The notes under the pieces were generated by a model. The model was not told where the DNA came from and ran no database searches. It worked only from the letters and a program-made list of their open reading frames with translations. From NCBI RefSeq assembly GCF_004353905.1, contig NZ_SMOD01000015.1, positions 62,001 to 126,000 of the forward strand: a DNA stretch of 64,000 nucleotides, given 5' to 3'. Shown here piece after piece: positions 26,356-35,107 of the stretch (within the stretch, counting starts at the first letter, position 1; the number at the start of each line of letters is the position of its first letter). The stretch comes from Paraburkholderia guartelaensis. GTDB taxonomy: Bacteria > Pseudomonadota > Gammaproteobacteria > Burkholderiales > Burkholderiaceae. Made by a program: the position numbers and the translations under genes.

Positions 26356-27057
26356 ATGCCTGATTTGTCGTGGACCATGCCCGTGGCGCGTTGGTCCTTC
26401 TGGTCTTCCGCATCGGAAAGTGTGCCTGAGGTTGCGTTCGTCGATCCGATGATGCGCCGCCGCCTGAGCGCGCTTTCGCGGATGGCGCTGAAGGTGGCGG
26501 GCGACTGCGTCGATGTGCAAACCAGGACACGCGTGGTTTTCGCATCGCGGCACGGCGAGTTGCGCCGCACGACGGACATTCTGCGCGATATCGAGGCGAA
26601 CAAGCTCGTTTCGCCGAACGCGTTCAGCCTTTCCGTGCTCAATGCGATGACAGGTCTGTTCGGCATCGTGCGCGGCGACCGTTCGCCGGCTACGGCCCTC
26701 TCGGCAGGGGCGGCAACGCTGGGCTACGCGCTGCTCGAAGGCCACGCGCTGCATACGGAAGACCCCGACAGCGCGGTCTTGATCGTCTACGCCGACGAAC
26801 CCGCCGACGCCCGCTACGGCACGGTCGAGCAGGAAGTTCAGCGCGGCGCGTTCGCGTTGCTGCTCGATGCGAGCGAGGCGCCGCAAGGCCGGCTCGCGTG
26901 CTCCATCACAGAAAACAGGCAGGGCCCGGCAGCACAGGCACGCGAATTCGCTACACAAAGTGAAGCGCTGCATCACTGCCTGAGCGGCGGCGAAAGCGCC
27001 GCGTGGCAGGGCAGCGGCGGCACATGGCAATGGAGCTGGCATGTCGGCTCGGCTTGA
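26356..27057 (+). CDS. Aryl-polyene chain-length-factor-like ketosynthase (ApeC-type)
   Basis: A 233-residue protein of the ketoacyl-synthase-like family found first in aryl-polyene operons. It contains only the N-terminal part of a KS fold: LSRMALKVAG, HGELRRTTDILRDIEAN and SPNAFSLSVLNAMTGLFGI, the last matching the region around but lacking the active-site cysteine. In characterised APE systems ApeC pairs with the ketosynthase ApeO as a KS/CLF heterodimer, so this should set polyene chain length with the product of 37533-38711. It overlaps the next gene by 17 bp. The ATG at 26356 was preferred to a non-ATG start at 26329. Confidence 0.85.
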   Translation: MPDLSWTMPVARWSFWSSASESVPEVAFVDPMMRRRLSALSRMALKVAGDCVDVQTRTRVVFASRHGELRRTTDILRDIEANKLVSPNAFSLSVLNAMTGLFGIVRGDRSPATALSAGAATLGYALLEGHALHTEDPDSAVLIVYADEPADARYGTVEQEVQRGAFALLLDASEAPQGRLACSITENRQGPAAQAREFATQSEALHHCLSGGESAAWQGSGGTWQWSWHVGSA

Positions 27058-27835
27058 TTACGGCTGGCGGCTCTTCGCCACCGGCTTCAGCCTCGCCTTG
27101 TTCGGCGCGTGCGGGCTGCTCTTCTCGGTGATCGTGTTTCCGCTCGCGTCGGTCTGGCCGCATCGCGCCTCGCGGCAACGCGCGGTCACCACCATCATTC
27201 ACTGGTTTTTCCGCTCGCTCGTGGCCGCCTTGCAGCGCGCGGGCGTCATGAAGCTCGACGTGGCCGGCGCGAATGCGCTGCGCTCGGGCACACCGGCCAT
27301 CGTTGTCGCGAACCATCCCACCTATCTCGACGTGGTGGTGCTGCTCGCGCTCACGCCATCGGCCTGTTGCGTCGTGAAGAACGCGCATTGGCGCAACCCG
27401 TGCTTTTGGGGCATCGTGCGCGCGGCCGAGTACGTGAGCAATGCCGATCCCACAGGCTTTGTGCAGGACTGCGCGCGCCAGCTCGCGAACGGCTACAGCA
27501 TGATCATTTTTCCCGAAGGCTCGCGCAGCCCCGCGCCGAATCGCCTGCACGCGTTCTCGCGCGGCTTCGCGCATACGGCGCTCGAGGCCGGCGCGCCGGT
27601 TCTGCCCGTGCTCATGCACTGCGATCCGCCCGCCTTCACCAAGCAGATGCGCTGGTATCACGTTCCGCAGCGGCCCTTCCGCATGAGCGTGAACGTGCTG
27701 GCGCCCATCGGCGTCCAGCCGCTCGCGCCGCGCGACATGCCTTCCGCACTCGCCGCGCGCAACGTCACGCGCACCATCGAGGCGCAAATCACACAGCACC
27801 TGTTTGACTATGGATACTTTAAAACTGGAAATTAA
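27041..27835 (+). CDS. 1-acylglycerol-3-phosphate acyltransferase-like protein (ApeD-type)
   Basis: A PlsC-family acyltransferase of 264 residues with one N-terminal membrane segment (about residues 12-38), the catalytic HX4D motif (NHPTYLD at about residue 92) and the acceptor-binding block (IIFPEGSRS at about 166). In aryl-polyene clusters such enzymes are thought to attach the polyene or a fatty acyl group to a glycerol- or sugar-type acceptor for membrane anchoring. It overlaps its neighbours on both sides, so it is part of the operon. Confidence 0.88.
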   Translation: MSARLDYGWRLFATGFSLALFGACGLLFSVIVFPLASVWPHRASRQRAVTTIIHWFFRSLVAALQRAGVMKLDVAGANALRSGTPAIVVANHPTYLDVVVLLALTPSACCVVKNAHWRNPCFWGIVRAAEYVSNADPTGFVQDCARQLANGYSMIIFPEGSRSPAPNRLHAFSRGFAHTALEAGAPVLPVLMHCDPPAFTKQMRWYHVPQRPFRMSVNVLAPIGVQPLAPRDMPSALAARNVTRTIEAQITQHLFDYGYFKTGN

Positions 27836-28109
27836 GCGGCTCCTGATCGAGGCGCTCGATCTCGAGCATCTCACGCCCGCCGATATCGACGACGACGCAC
27901 CGCTGTTCGACACCGACGGCGTGGGGCTCGACTCGATCGACGCGCTGGAGATCGGCATCGTGCTGCGTCAGCGCTATCAACTGACCATCAACGCCGACGA
28001 CGAAAGCGTGCGCGGCTACTTCCGGTCGATCAACACGCTCGCGGCGCTCGTCGCGGGGCACACAAACGAAAACGAGGCGCTGGAAGCCACTGCAGGGAAA
28101 GGGGATTGA
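27810..28109 (+). CDS. Acyl carrier protein (ApeE-type)
   Basis: An acidic 99-residue acyl carrier protein. The phosphopantetheine attachment serine is in the motif GLDSIDALE at about residue 50. It has a C-terminal tail slightly longer than a standard ACP. The ATG at 27810 lies 26 bp inside the acyltransferase gene; a TTG two codons earlier is possible. One of a pair with the following gene, as in characterised APE operons where the two ACPs carry the growing polyene. Confidence 0.88.
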   Translation: MDTLKLEIKRLLIEALDLEHLTPADIDDDAPLFDTDGVGLDSIDALEIGIVLRQRYQLTINADDESVRGYFRSINTLAALVAGHTNENEALEATAGKGD

Positions 28110-28112
28110 ATC

Positions 28113-28364
28113 ATGAACGAGGCTGAAATTCTCGACCGTATCCGCGAGATCTTTCACGAGAACTTCGATATCGATCCGGCGCGCGTCACGCCGGAGGCGC
28201 ACCTGTTCGAGGAACTGGATCTGGACAGCATCGATGCCGTCGATCTGGCCATCAAGCTCCAGGAAATGACGGGCCGCCGCATCAAGCCGGAAGAGTTCAA
28301 GCAGGTGCGCACGGTGGGCGACGTGATCGTCGCGGTCGAGGCGCTGCTCGTGACCCAGGCTTGA
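28113..28364 (+). CDS. Acyl carrier protein (ApeF-type)
   Basis: An acidic 83-residue ACP with the phosphopantetheine motif LDLDSIDAVDL; the serine is at about residue 36. It starts 3 bp after the first ACP with a GGGGATTGAAT leader. Both ACPs keep the attachment serine, so both should be functional and may serve different steps (starter loading versus elongation). Confidence 0.88.
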   Translation: MNEAEILDRIREIFHENFDIDPARVTPEAHLFEELDLDSIDAVDLAIKLQEMTGRRIKPEEFKQVRTVGDVIVAVEALLVTQA

Positions 28365-28372
28365 GGCCATTC

Positions 28373-29029
28373 GTGACGGTTCTTCGCGGGCACGGCTCGG
28401 CTGAGCCTGCCGGTGCAGGTGAAAGCGACGCGGCAGGCGGCCGGGCACGCAGCAAGTGGAGGCTGCTTGCCAGTCTCGCGTACCCGGTCGTGATCCTCTG
28501 CGCGTGGCGCTGGGATTCGCCGCGCTTCGTGGGCTTGCTGCTGCTCGTGCTGCTCTGGATGCAGCGCGTGGCCGGCACGGGCGCGCTCGCCGCAACGCTG
28601 CGCAAGCTCACGCCGGTGGACTGGGCCGTGGCCGTCATGCTCAATGTCGCCTCGGTGGCCATCGTCCTCACCAATAGCGAACGGCTCATGCGCCTCTATC
28701 CTTCGCTCGTGAATATCGGGCTGCTCGTCGCCTTCGGCGCGACCCTTGTGAAGGGCCCGTCGATGGTCGAAAAATTCGCACGTCTGACTTATCCCGATCC
28801 GCCCGCGCACATCGTGCGCTATACGCGCCGCGTCACGCAGCTCTGGTGTGTTTTCTTCGCTTTGAACAGTATGTTTTCCGCCTGGACGGCGCTTGCCTGG
28901 CCCACTCGCGCCTGGTCGCTCTACAACGGGCTGCTCGCCTATGTGATCATCGGTGCGCTGCTGGCCGGCGAGTTCGTCTGGCGTAAATGGATCATGCTGC
29001 CGCGTGCTGCGCGACGGGAGGCGGTGTGA
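28373..29029 (+). CDS. Polytopic membrane protein of aryl-polyene clusters (COG4648, ApeG-type)
   Basis: A predicted inner-membrane protein of 218 residues with about five to six hydrophobic stretches (for example SLAYPVVILCAW, LLLLVLLWMQR, AVMLNVASVAIVL and LLAYVIIGALLAGEFV). It belongs to the family recurrently found between the ACPs and the AMP ligase of aryl-polyene operons; its function is unknown. The GTG at 28373 has a GAGG site inside the ACP stop region; a TTG at 28361 is the alternative. Its stop overlaps the next GTG. Confidence 0.8.
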   Translation: MTVLRGHGSAEPAGAGESDAAGGRARSKWRLLASLAYPVVILCAWRWDSPRFVGLLLLVLLWMQRVAGTGALAATLRKLTPVDWAVAVMLNVASVAIVLTNSERLMRLYPSLVNIGLLVAFGATLVKGPSMVEKFARLTYPDPPAHIVRYTRRVTQLWCVFFALNSMFSAWTALAWPTRAWSLYNGLLAYVIIGALLAGEFVWRKWIMLPRAARREAV

Positions 29030-30741
29030 TCGCATTGCACGAGCTTCTCGTGGCGCGTTGCCGCGAGCCGCGCAGCGTGGTTTGCGTCGATGGCGCCAAC
29101 GTAACGGACTTCGATACGTTCCGAGCGCATGCGCTTGGCATTGCGGCGCGCATGCGCACGCAGCCGGGCCTGCGCTTCGCGCTATGGAGCGAAGATCCGT
29201 ATCTATTCGCCTGCGCTTTGTTCGGACTGCTTGTCGCTGGCAAGGTGCCCGTGATTCCGGCGAACGCGACGCCCGGCTATCTTGCCGAACTAAGCGATGC
29301 GTACGACGCGGTGCTCGACGAAAACGAGCTTGCCGCGTGGTGTGCCGATACCGCAGCGGTTCAACTCGTCGAGCCCGGCATGGCGATCGATGCGAACGCA
29401 ATGCTCACGCTCTTCACGTCGGGCAGCAGCGGCACGCCGAAGCCCGTACACAAGACGCTCGCGCAGTTCGACGCGGAAGTGCATACGCTCGAAGCCGCGT
29501 GGGGCGCCCTGCTGGGCGACGCGGCCGTGCTCGCGAGCGTGCCGCATCACCACATTTACGGGCTGCTGTTCCGCGTTTTCTGGCCACTGGCCGCGGGAAG
29601 GCCGTTTGCACGCGCGACCTGTGCCGACCCGGCGCAACTGCAGGCGCGCATAGCCGAATGTTCGGCGCAGTGCGGCGCGACCGTCGTCGTCTCGACGCCT
29701 GCGCAGCTCTCGCGCTGGCCCGATCTGCCGGGGTTCGCGACACTCGCTCCGCAGCCGCGCGCATTCCTCTCGTCGGGCGGCCCGCTGCCGCTCGACACCG
29801 CGAAGCAATATGCCGCCACGTTCGGTGTCGCGCCGCTGGAGATCTACGGCAGCACGGAGACGGGCGGAATCGCCTGGCGCAGACAGACTGAAGCGCAAGC
29901 GTGGACGCCCATGCCGGGCATCGACGTGCGCGCGGGCGCTGCGGAGGAGGGCGGCGCGCTCGAGGTGCGCTCGCCGCATCTCGGCCACGACGGCTGGCAT
30001 CGCACCGACGACAAGGCTACGCTCGACGAGCAAGGCCGCTTCGTGCTGCAAGGGCGTCTCGACCGCGTGGTCAAGCTCGACGGCAAGCGCGTGTCGCTCA
30101 GCGAGATGGAGAGCAAACTGCTGCTGCATCCCGGCGTTGCCGAAGTGAGAACCGTGCTGCTCGAAGGCGGCTCGCGCGAGCGCATCGGCGCGCTCGTGGT
30201 GCTTACCGCAGAGGGCCGCGAAACGCTGCGCCGCGATGGCCGCGTTCTGCTCCTTAAAGCGTTGCGCCGCCATCTCGCCGCCTGGTTCGACGCGGTCGTT
30301 CTGCCGCGGCACTGGCGCATTCACTGCGCGCTGCCAGTCGACTCGCGCGGCAAGATTCAGGCGCAAGCGGTCGCCCGCGCATTCGCGGCCAGCGATGAAG
30401 GGTTCGAGTTGCTTGCGCAATGGGACGACGCAGAAGGGCGGGCATTCGAACTGCGCGTCCCGCACACGCTCGTTCATTTCGCGGGCCACTTTCCGGGGCT
30501 GGCGATTCTGCCAGGCGTCGTGCAGGTGGACTGGGCGATGCGTTTCGCGCGCGACTGGGTGCCCGGCGTGCGTGCGCTCGTCTCGATCGATCAACTGAAA
30601 TTCACCATGCCGGTACCGCCGGGCGTGCTGCTCAAGCTCGTGCTCAAGCACGACGCCGCGCGCCGCCGCGTAGCGTTCGCATGGCGCGTCGGCGAGCGCG
30701 ACTGCGCGTCCGGCGCTTTCGTATACAGGGAGCCCGCATGA
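29026..30741 (+). CDS. AMP-dependent acyl/aryl ligase fused to a thioester dehydratase (ApeH-ApeI fusion)
   Basis: A 571-residue fusion. Residues 1 to about 450 are an adenylate-forming ligase, with the P-loop LFTSGSSGTPKPVHKT, the A5-like motif YGSTETGG and the LDRVVKLDGKRVSL region with the catalytic-lysine loop. Residues from about 480 form a hotdog-fold dehydratase (FAGHFPGLAILPGVVQVDWA, with the active-site His). In known APE systems ApeH activates and loads the aromatic starter on an ACP and ApeI dehydrates intermediates; here they are one chain. The GTG start overlaps the previous stop (GTGA), with a GGGAGG site. Confidence 0.87.
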   Translation: MIALHELLVARCREPRSVVCVDGANVTDFDTFRAHALGIAARMRTQPGLRFALWSEDPYLFACALFGLLVAGKVPVIPANATPGYLAELSDAYDAVLDENELAAWCADTAAVQLVEPGMAIDANAMLTLFTSGSSGTPKPVHKTLAQFDAEVHTLEAAWGALLGDAAVLASVPHHHIYGLLFRVFWPLAAGRPFARATCADPAQLQARIAECSAQCGATVVVSTPAQLSRWPDLPGFATLAPQPRAFLSSGGPLPLDTAKQYAATFGVAPLEIYGSTETGGIAWRRQTEAQAWTPMPGIDVRAGAAEEGGALEVRSPHLGHDGWHRTDDKATLDEQGRFVLQGRLDRVVKLDGKRVSLSEMESKLLLHPGVAEVRTVLLEGGSRERIGALVVLTAEGRETLRRDGRVLLLKALRRHLAAWFDAVVLPRHWRIHCALPVDSRGKIQAQAVARAFAASDEGFELLAQWDDAEGRAFELRVPHTLVHFAGHFPGLAILPGVVQVDWAMRFARDWVPGVRALVSIDQLKFTMPVPPGVLLKLVLKHDAARRRVAFAWRVGERDCASGAFVYREPA

Positions 30742-32447
30742 GCCTCACGGCCTGTATCGTCATTCCGATCTACAACCACAAGGACGCGATCGGCGGCACC
30801 GTGGCGAACCTGATCGTCCACGGACTGCCGCTCATCGTCGTGGACGACGGCAGCGATGAAGCCACCCAGCAGGTGCTGGCGGACCTCGCGCGTCGCTACG
30901 CCGGCAAGCTCACGCTGCGGCGCCTGCCCGTCAACGGCGGCAAGGGCGCAGCGGTAATGGCGGGGCTGCGCGCCGCGCGCGACGCAGGCTATACGCACGC
31001 GCTGCAGATCGACGCCGACGGCCAGCACGACGCCGCGGATGTTCCGCGCTTTCTCGCTGCCGCGCAGGCGAATCCGCGCGCGGTCGTGATCGGCCAGCCC
31101 GTGTACGACGAGAGTGTGCCGAAAGCGCGCCTCTATGGGCGCTATCTGACCCACGTGTGGGTGTGGATCGAGACGCTCTCGTTCACGATTCGCGATTCGA
31201 TGTGCGGCTTCCGCCTCTATCCGCTCGACCTCGCGTGCGCGCTGATCGACAGCGTGAAACTGCCCGAGCGCATGGACTTCGACATCGAGATTCTCGTGCG
31301 ACTGCACTGGCGGCGCGTGGCGTTCATCTCGATTCCGACCGCCGTCACCTACGCGGCCGATGGCGTCTCGCATTTCGACGTGCTGTGGGACAACGTGCGC
31401 ATCAGCCGCAGCCATACGCGGCTCGTCGCGGGCATGCTCGCGCGTCTGCCGCTGCTGCTCGCGCACAAGGTCCTGCCGCGGCGCACGGATGCGGGCGACG
31501 GCAACGACCCGTGGTGGCGCACCGCCGAACGTGGCAGCCGGCTCGGCATGGCGCTGCTTGCCTGGAGTTGCGGCCTGTTCGGGCGGCGCTTCACCGCGCT
31601 TTGGCTGCACCCCATCGTCGCCTACTTCCTCGTCACGGGCCGTCCCGCGCGCGAAGCCTCGCGTCGCTATTTCGACCGGCTGCAGCAGTGTTCGCCGGAA
31701 CGCGAGACGCCGCGCCCCGGCTGGTTCACGGCCTACCGCCATATGCTCTCGTTCGCGCAATCGGGCTTCGACAAGCTGGCCGCCTGGACGGGCCGCGTCG
31801 GTCCGGCTGACGTGGAGATCGACGACCCACGCGCGTTCGACGCGTTGATCGCGAGCGGCCGCGGCGCACTCGTGATCGGCTCGCATCACGGCAACCTCGA
31901 AATGGCGCGGGCGCTGGCCGTGCGCGGCGCGCAAACGAAGGTGACGGCCATCGTCTACACGGAGCACGCGAAACGCTTCAACAGCGTGCTGGCTACCGCC
32001 CATCACGATTTCGCGCAGCATCTCGTGCCGGTGAGCGACTTCGGCCCGCAAACGGCGCTGATGATGCAGGAGCGCATCGAGCGAGGCGAGCTGCTCGTCA
32101 TCGTCGGCGACCGCACGCCCGCGCGCGAAACCGGCCGCACCACACAGGCGCAATTCCTTGGCGAGACCGCCGCGTTTGCTCAGGGACCCTATGTATTGGC
32201 GCATGCGCTCGCGTGCCCCGTTTATCTGTTGTTCTGCCTGAAAGAGCGCACGGGCTACCGGCTTTACTTCGAGCCGTTTGCCGAGCGCATCGATCTGCCG
32301 CGGCGTGGCCGCGCCGAGCATATTGCGGCGTGGGCGCAGCGCTTTGCGTCGCGCCTCGAACACTATTGCCGCAAGGCGCCGTACCAATGGTTCAACTTCT
32401 ACGATTTCTGGGCGCGCCCCAGTGGGGGAGCGAATGGCAGAGACTGA
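30738..32447 (+). CDS. Glycosyltransferase 2 fused to LpxL/HtrB-type acyltransferase (ApeJ-type)
   Basis: A 569-residue bifunctional protein. The N-terminal 230 residues form a GT-A family 2 glycosyltransferase (CIVIPIYNHKDAIG, IVVDDGSDE, LQIDADGQHD with the DxD-like motif). After a linker, residues from about 330 form a lipid A-type acyltransferase (VIGSHHGNLEMARALAV with the HX4E motif). This fusion is a hallmark of aryl-polyene clusters and probably joins the polyene to a glycolipid-type anchor. It overlaps the ligase gene by 4 bp (ATGA). Confidence 0.9.
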   Translation: MSLTACIVIPIYNHKDAIGGTVANLIVHGLPLIVVDDGSDEATQQVLADLARRYAGKLTLRRLPVNGGKGAAVMAGLRAARDAGYTHALQIDADGQHDAADVPRFLAAAQANPRAVVIGQPVYDESVPKARLYGRYLTHVWVWIETLSFTIRDSMCGFRLYPLDLACALIDSVKLPERMDFDIEILVRLHWRRVAFISIPTAVTYAADGVSHFDVLWDNVRISRSHTRLVAGMLARLPLLLAHKVLPRRTDAGDGNDPWWRTAERGSRLGMALLAWSCGLFGRRFTALWLHPIVAYFLVTGRPAREASRRYFDRLQQCSPERETPRPGWFTAYRHMLSFAQSGFDKLAAWTGRVGPADVEIDDPRAFDALIASGRGALVIGSHHGNLEMARALAVRGAQTKVTAIVYTEHAKRFNSVLATAHHDFAQHLVPVSDFGPQTALMMQERIERGELLVIVGDRTPARETGRTTQAQFLGETAAFAQGPYVLAHALACPVYLLFCLKERTGYRLYFEPFAERIDLPRRGRAEHIAAWAQRFASRLEHYCRKAPYQWFNFYDFWARPSGGANGRD

Positions 32448-34011
32448 CATGAAGGATGCCGGAGTCAAGGCGGATGCCGTGGTATTCGGCGGCCGCCATT
32501 TGACGATCGAAGACGTCGTCGCGGTAGCGCGTGGCGGTGCTGCTGTGCAGCTCAACGACGACCCGGCCTGGCGCGAACGCATCGCGCGCGGCGCGGAGTT
32601 TTTGCGCCGCCATCTCGAAGCCGGTGCGACCGTGTACGGCGTCAATACGGGCTACGGCGACGCCTGCGTCGTCGACGTACCGATGGCGCTCGTCGAGGCG
32701 CTGCCACTGCAACTCACGCGCTATCACGGCTGCGGCATGGGCGAGTATCTCGACGACGCTTCGGCGCTCGCCGTGATCGCCGCGCGTCTGAATTCGCTCG
32801 CGCTCGGGCTTTCGGGCGTGCGCCCGGTGCTGCTCGAACGCCTCGCCGATCTCATCAATCATCGCGTGTTGCCGCGTATTCCCGCCGAAGGTTCGGTGGG
32901 CGCAAGCGGCGATCTCACGCCGCTTTCGTATGTCGCGGCGGCGCTGGTTGGCGAGCGTGGCGTGCAGTTTCGCGGCGCGCCCTGCGAGGCGCGCGACGCG
33001 TGGCTCGCGCTAGGCCGCGAACCGCTCACGCTTGCGCCCAAGGAAGGCCTCGCGCTGATGAACGGCACGGCGGTCATGACGGGCCTTGCGTGTCTCGCGT
33101 TCACGCGCGCGGCGCAACTTTCGCGCCTCGCCGCGCGCCTCACCGCGCTCGCCACGGTGGCGCTCGACGGGCGCGCCGCGCATTTCGACGCGTTCATCTT
33201 CGAAGCCAAGCCGCACGCCGGGCAGGGCGAGGCGGCGGCCTGGATCCGTGCTGACCTCGCTGGCCGTCCGGACACGCCGGGTCACCGCTTGCAGGACCGC
33301 TATTCGATCCGCTGCGCACCGCACGTGATCGGCGTGGCGAACGATGCGCTCACGTGGATGCGCCGCGACATCGAGAACGAACTGAACAGCGCCAACGACA
33401 ATCCGCTGATCGATCCCGACGGCGAGCGCGTGCTGCACGGCGGCAACTTCTACGGCGGCCATATCGCGTTCGCGATGGATGGACTCAAGACGGCCGTGGC
33501 GAATCTTGCTGATCTGATGGACCGGCAGCTTGCCTTGCTCGTCGACGACAAGTTCAACAACGGCCTGCCGCGCAACCTCACGGGCGCGACGAGTGCACGC
33601 GCGCCGATCAATCACGGCTTCAAGGCCGTGCAAATTTCGTCGTCGGCGTGGACAGCGGAGGCGCTCAAGCACACGATGCCCGCGAGCGTGTTTTCCCGCT
33701 CGACGGAAGCACACAACCAGGACAAGGTGAGCATGGGTACGATCGCGGCGCGCGACTGTTTGCGCGTGCTGCAACTCACCGAGCAGGTCGCGGCCGCCCA
33801 TGCGCTCGCCACGGTGCAGGCCGCGCGTCTGCGGCTGCGCGGCAACGCCGAGACGATGATTCCCGCGCCGCTTGCCGCGTTCATGGAAGACGTGGCCGCT
33901 ACATCGCCATTCGTCGACGAGGACCGCGCGCTCGAACACGAACTGCGCGACATGACGGAGCGAATCGCAACCGGCGACTTCCTCGGGCCGAACGCGGAGG
34001 GCGGGCGATGA
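32434..34011 (+). CDS. Aromatic amino-acid ammonia-lyase (HAL/TAL family) of the aryl-polyene cluster
   Basis: A 525-residue lyase of the histidine/phenylalanine/tyrosine family. The MIO prosthetic group forms from A157-S158-G159 (GSVGASGDLTPLSY). It probably deaminates an aromatic amino acid to a cinnamate-type aryl acid. At the substrate-selectivity site it has Y97-H98 in LTRYHGCGMG, neither the Ser-His of ordinary histidine lyases nor the His-Leu of Rhodobacter tyrosine lyase. The ATG at 32434 follows GTGGGGGAGC and overlaps the previous gene by 14 bp. The operon position argues for pigment-starter supply rather than histidine use. Confidence 0.88.
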   Translation: MAETDMKDAGVKADAVVFGGRHLTIEDVVAVARGGAAVQLNDDPAWRERIARGAEFLRRHLEAGATVYGVNTGYGDACVVDVPMALVEALPLQLTRYHGCGMGEYLDDASALAVIAARLNSLALGLSGVRPVLLERLADLINHRVLPRIPAEGSVGASGDLTPLSYVAAALVGERGVQFRGAPCEARDAWLALGREPLTLAPKEGLALMNGTAVMTGLACLAFTRAAQLSRLAARLTALATVALDGRAAHFDAFIFEAKPHAGQGEAAAWIRADLAGRPDTPGHRLQDRYSIRCAPHVIGVANDALTWMRRDIENELNSANDNPLIDPDGERVLHGGNFYGGHIAFAMDGLKTAVANLADLMDRQLALLVDDKFNNGLPRNLTGATSARAPINHGFKAVQISSSAWTAEALKHTMPASVFSRSTEAHNQDKVSMGTIAARDCLRVLQLTEQVAAAHALATVQAARLRLRGNAETMIPAPLAAFMEDVAATSPFVDEDRALEHELRDMTERIATGDFLGPNAEGGR

Positions 34012-34448
34012 GCGAATCACGCAAGGTTGCGCCGGTGTTGAGCGCAAGCGCGAACGTGGAAGTGCCGTTCCATGACGTGGACGCGATGAACGTCTGCTGG
34101 CACGGCCACTATCTGAAGTATTTCGAATTCGGCCGCGCGGCGCTGCTGCGCAAGTTCGACTACGACTATCGCGAGATGCAGGCGTCGGGCTACGTGTGGC
34201 CGGTGGTCGAAGCGCATTTGAAGTATGTGCGGCCCGCCGTTTATGGGCAGCAGCTCGAGGTGTGCGCGCACCTGCTCGAATACGAAAATCGCCTGAAGAT
34301 CAGCTACGAAATCTACGATCGCGATTCGCGCACGCGGCTCACGAAGGGCTACACGATCCAGGTCGCCGTGAACGCCGCCACGCAGGAGCTGCAGTTCGTC
34401 TCGCCGCCTGTCGTGCTCGAAAAGCTGGAGCGTGCATGGGCGCGTTGA
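34008..34448 (+). CDS. Hotdog-fold acyl-CoA/ACP thioesterase (ApeK-type)
   Basis: A 146-residue 4-hydroxybenzoyl-CoA-thioesterase-like protein. The catalytic region is VPFHDVDAMNVCWHGHYLKYFE, with the conserved Asp and the following His. It would release or edit thioesters from the polyene pathway. It overlaps the ammonia-lyase stop (ATGA) and the following gene by 13 bp. Length and motifs are normal. Confidence 0.88.
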   Translation: MSESRKVAPVLSASANVEVPFHDVDAMNVCWHGHYLKYFEFGRAALLRKFDYDYREMQASGYVWPVVEAHLKYVRPAVYGQQLEVCAHLLEYENRLKISYEIYDRDSRTRLTKGYTIQVAVNAATQELQFVSPPVVLEKLERAWAR

Positions 34449-35107
34449 AACGATGCGCGGCGATGGCCGCAGTGCTTGCGCTTCAGTCGATGTGGCTTCC
34501 GGCGCGGGCCGCGACGGCGCCTGCGAACGTGAGCGCGAACGCCGGCGACGCGGCACTCGTCTCGCAGATCGCGTCGCGTCTCGCGCGCGCCAATGGCGTG
34601 CGTGCGCATTTCACGCAGACGCAGACGCTCGCCGCGATGAAAGCCCCGCTCGTCAGCACGGGCTCGCTGCTGTTCTTTCGCGAACGCGGCGTGATCTGGC
34701 AGGTCGAGACGCCGTACAAGAAGACGTGGATCATGCGCGACAGCGGCGTCACCGTGATCGATGCGGCCGGTCTGCGTAGCCAGAACGCCGGTGCACAGGG
34801 CGCGCGCGGTGCGGCGGAGATCGCGAAGATGATGCGGGCGATGCTGGGCGGCGACCTGAGCGGGCTGTACTCGCAATTCGACGTAGCGGCGCGCGGCACG
34901 CCTTCGCAATGGCAGATGCGCCTCGTGCCGCGCCAGCCGCAGATTGCACAGGCGCTGCGCGGCATCGAGATGGAAGGCGGCGACTTCCTGCAAAGCTTGC
35001 GCATCACCTTCGCCAACGGCGACGTTACGCAGTACGACTTTAGCGGCAGCGCGCAGGTGTCCGAACTTACGCCCGCCGACCAGAAGCTTTTCGGAACGCC
35101 GCAGTGA
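34436..35107 (+). CDS. LolA-like outer-membrane lipoprotein carrier protein (ApeL-type)
   Basis: A 223-residue periplasmic protein with a Sec signal peptide (MGALKRC, hydrophobic core, cleavage near ARA at about residue 25) and a LolA-type half-barrel (RLARANGVRAHFTQTQTLAAM, FFRERGVIWQVETPYKKTWI and the later DVTQYDFSG). In aryl-polyene operons such a protein is thought to carry the lipidated pigment across the periplasm. It is coupled to the next exporter gene by a GTGA overlap. Confidence 0.88.
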   Translation: MGALKRCAAMAAVLALQSMWLPARAATAPANVSANAGDAALVSQIASRLARANGVRAHFTQTQTLAAMKAPLVSTGSLLFFRERGVIWQVETPYKKTWIMRDSGVTVIDAAGLRSQNAGAQGARGAAEIAKMMRAMLGGDLSGLYSQFDVAARGTPSQWQMRLVPRQPQIAQALRGIEMEGGDFLQSLRITFANGDVTQYDFSGSAQVSELTPADQKLFGTPQ

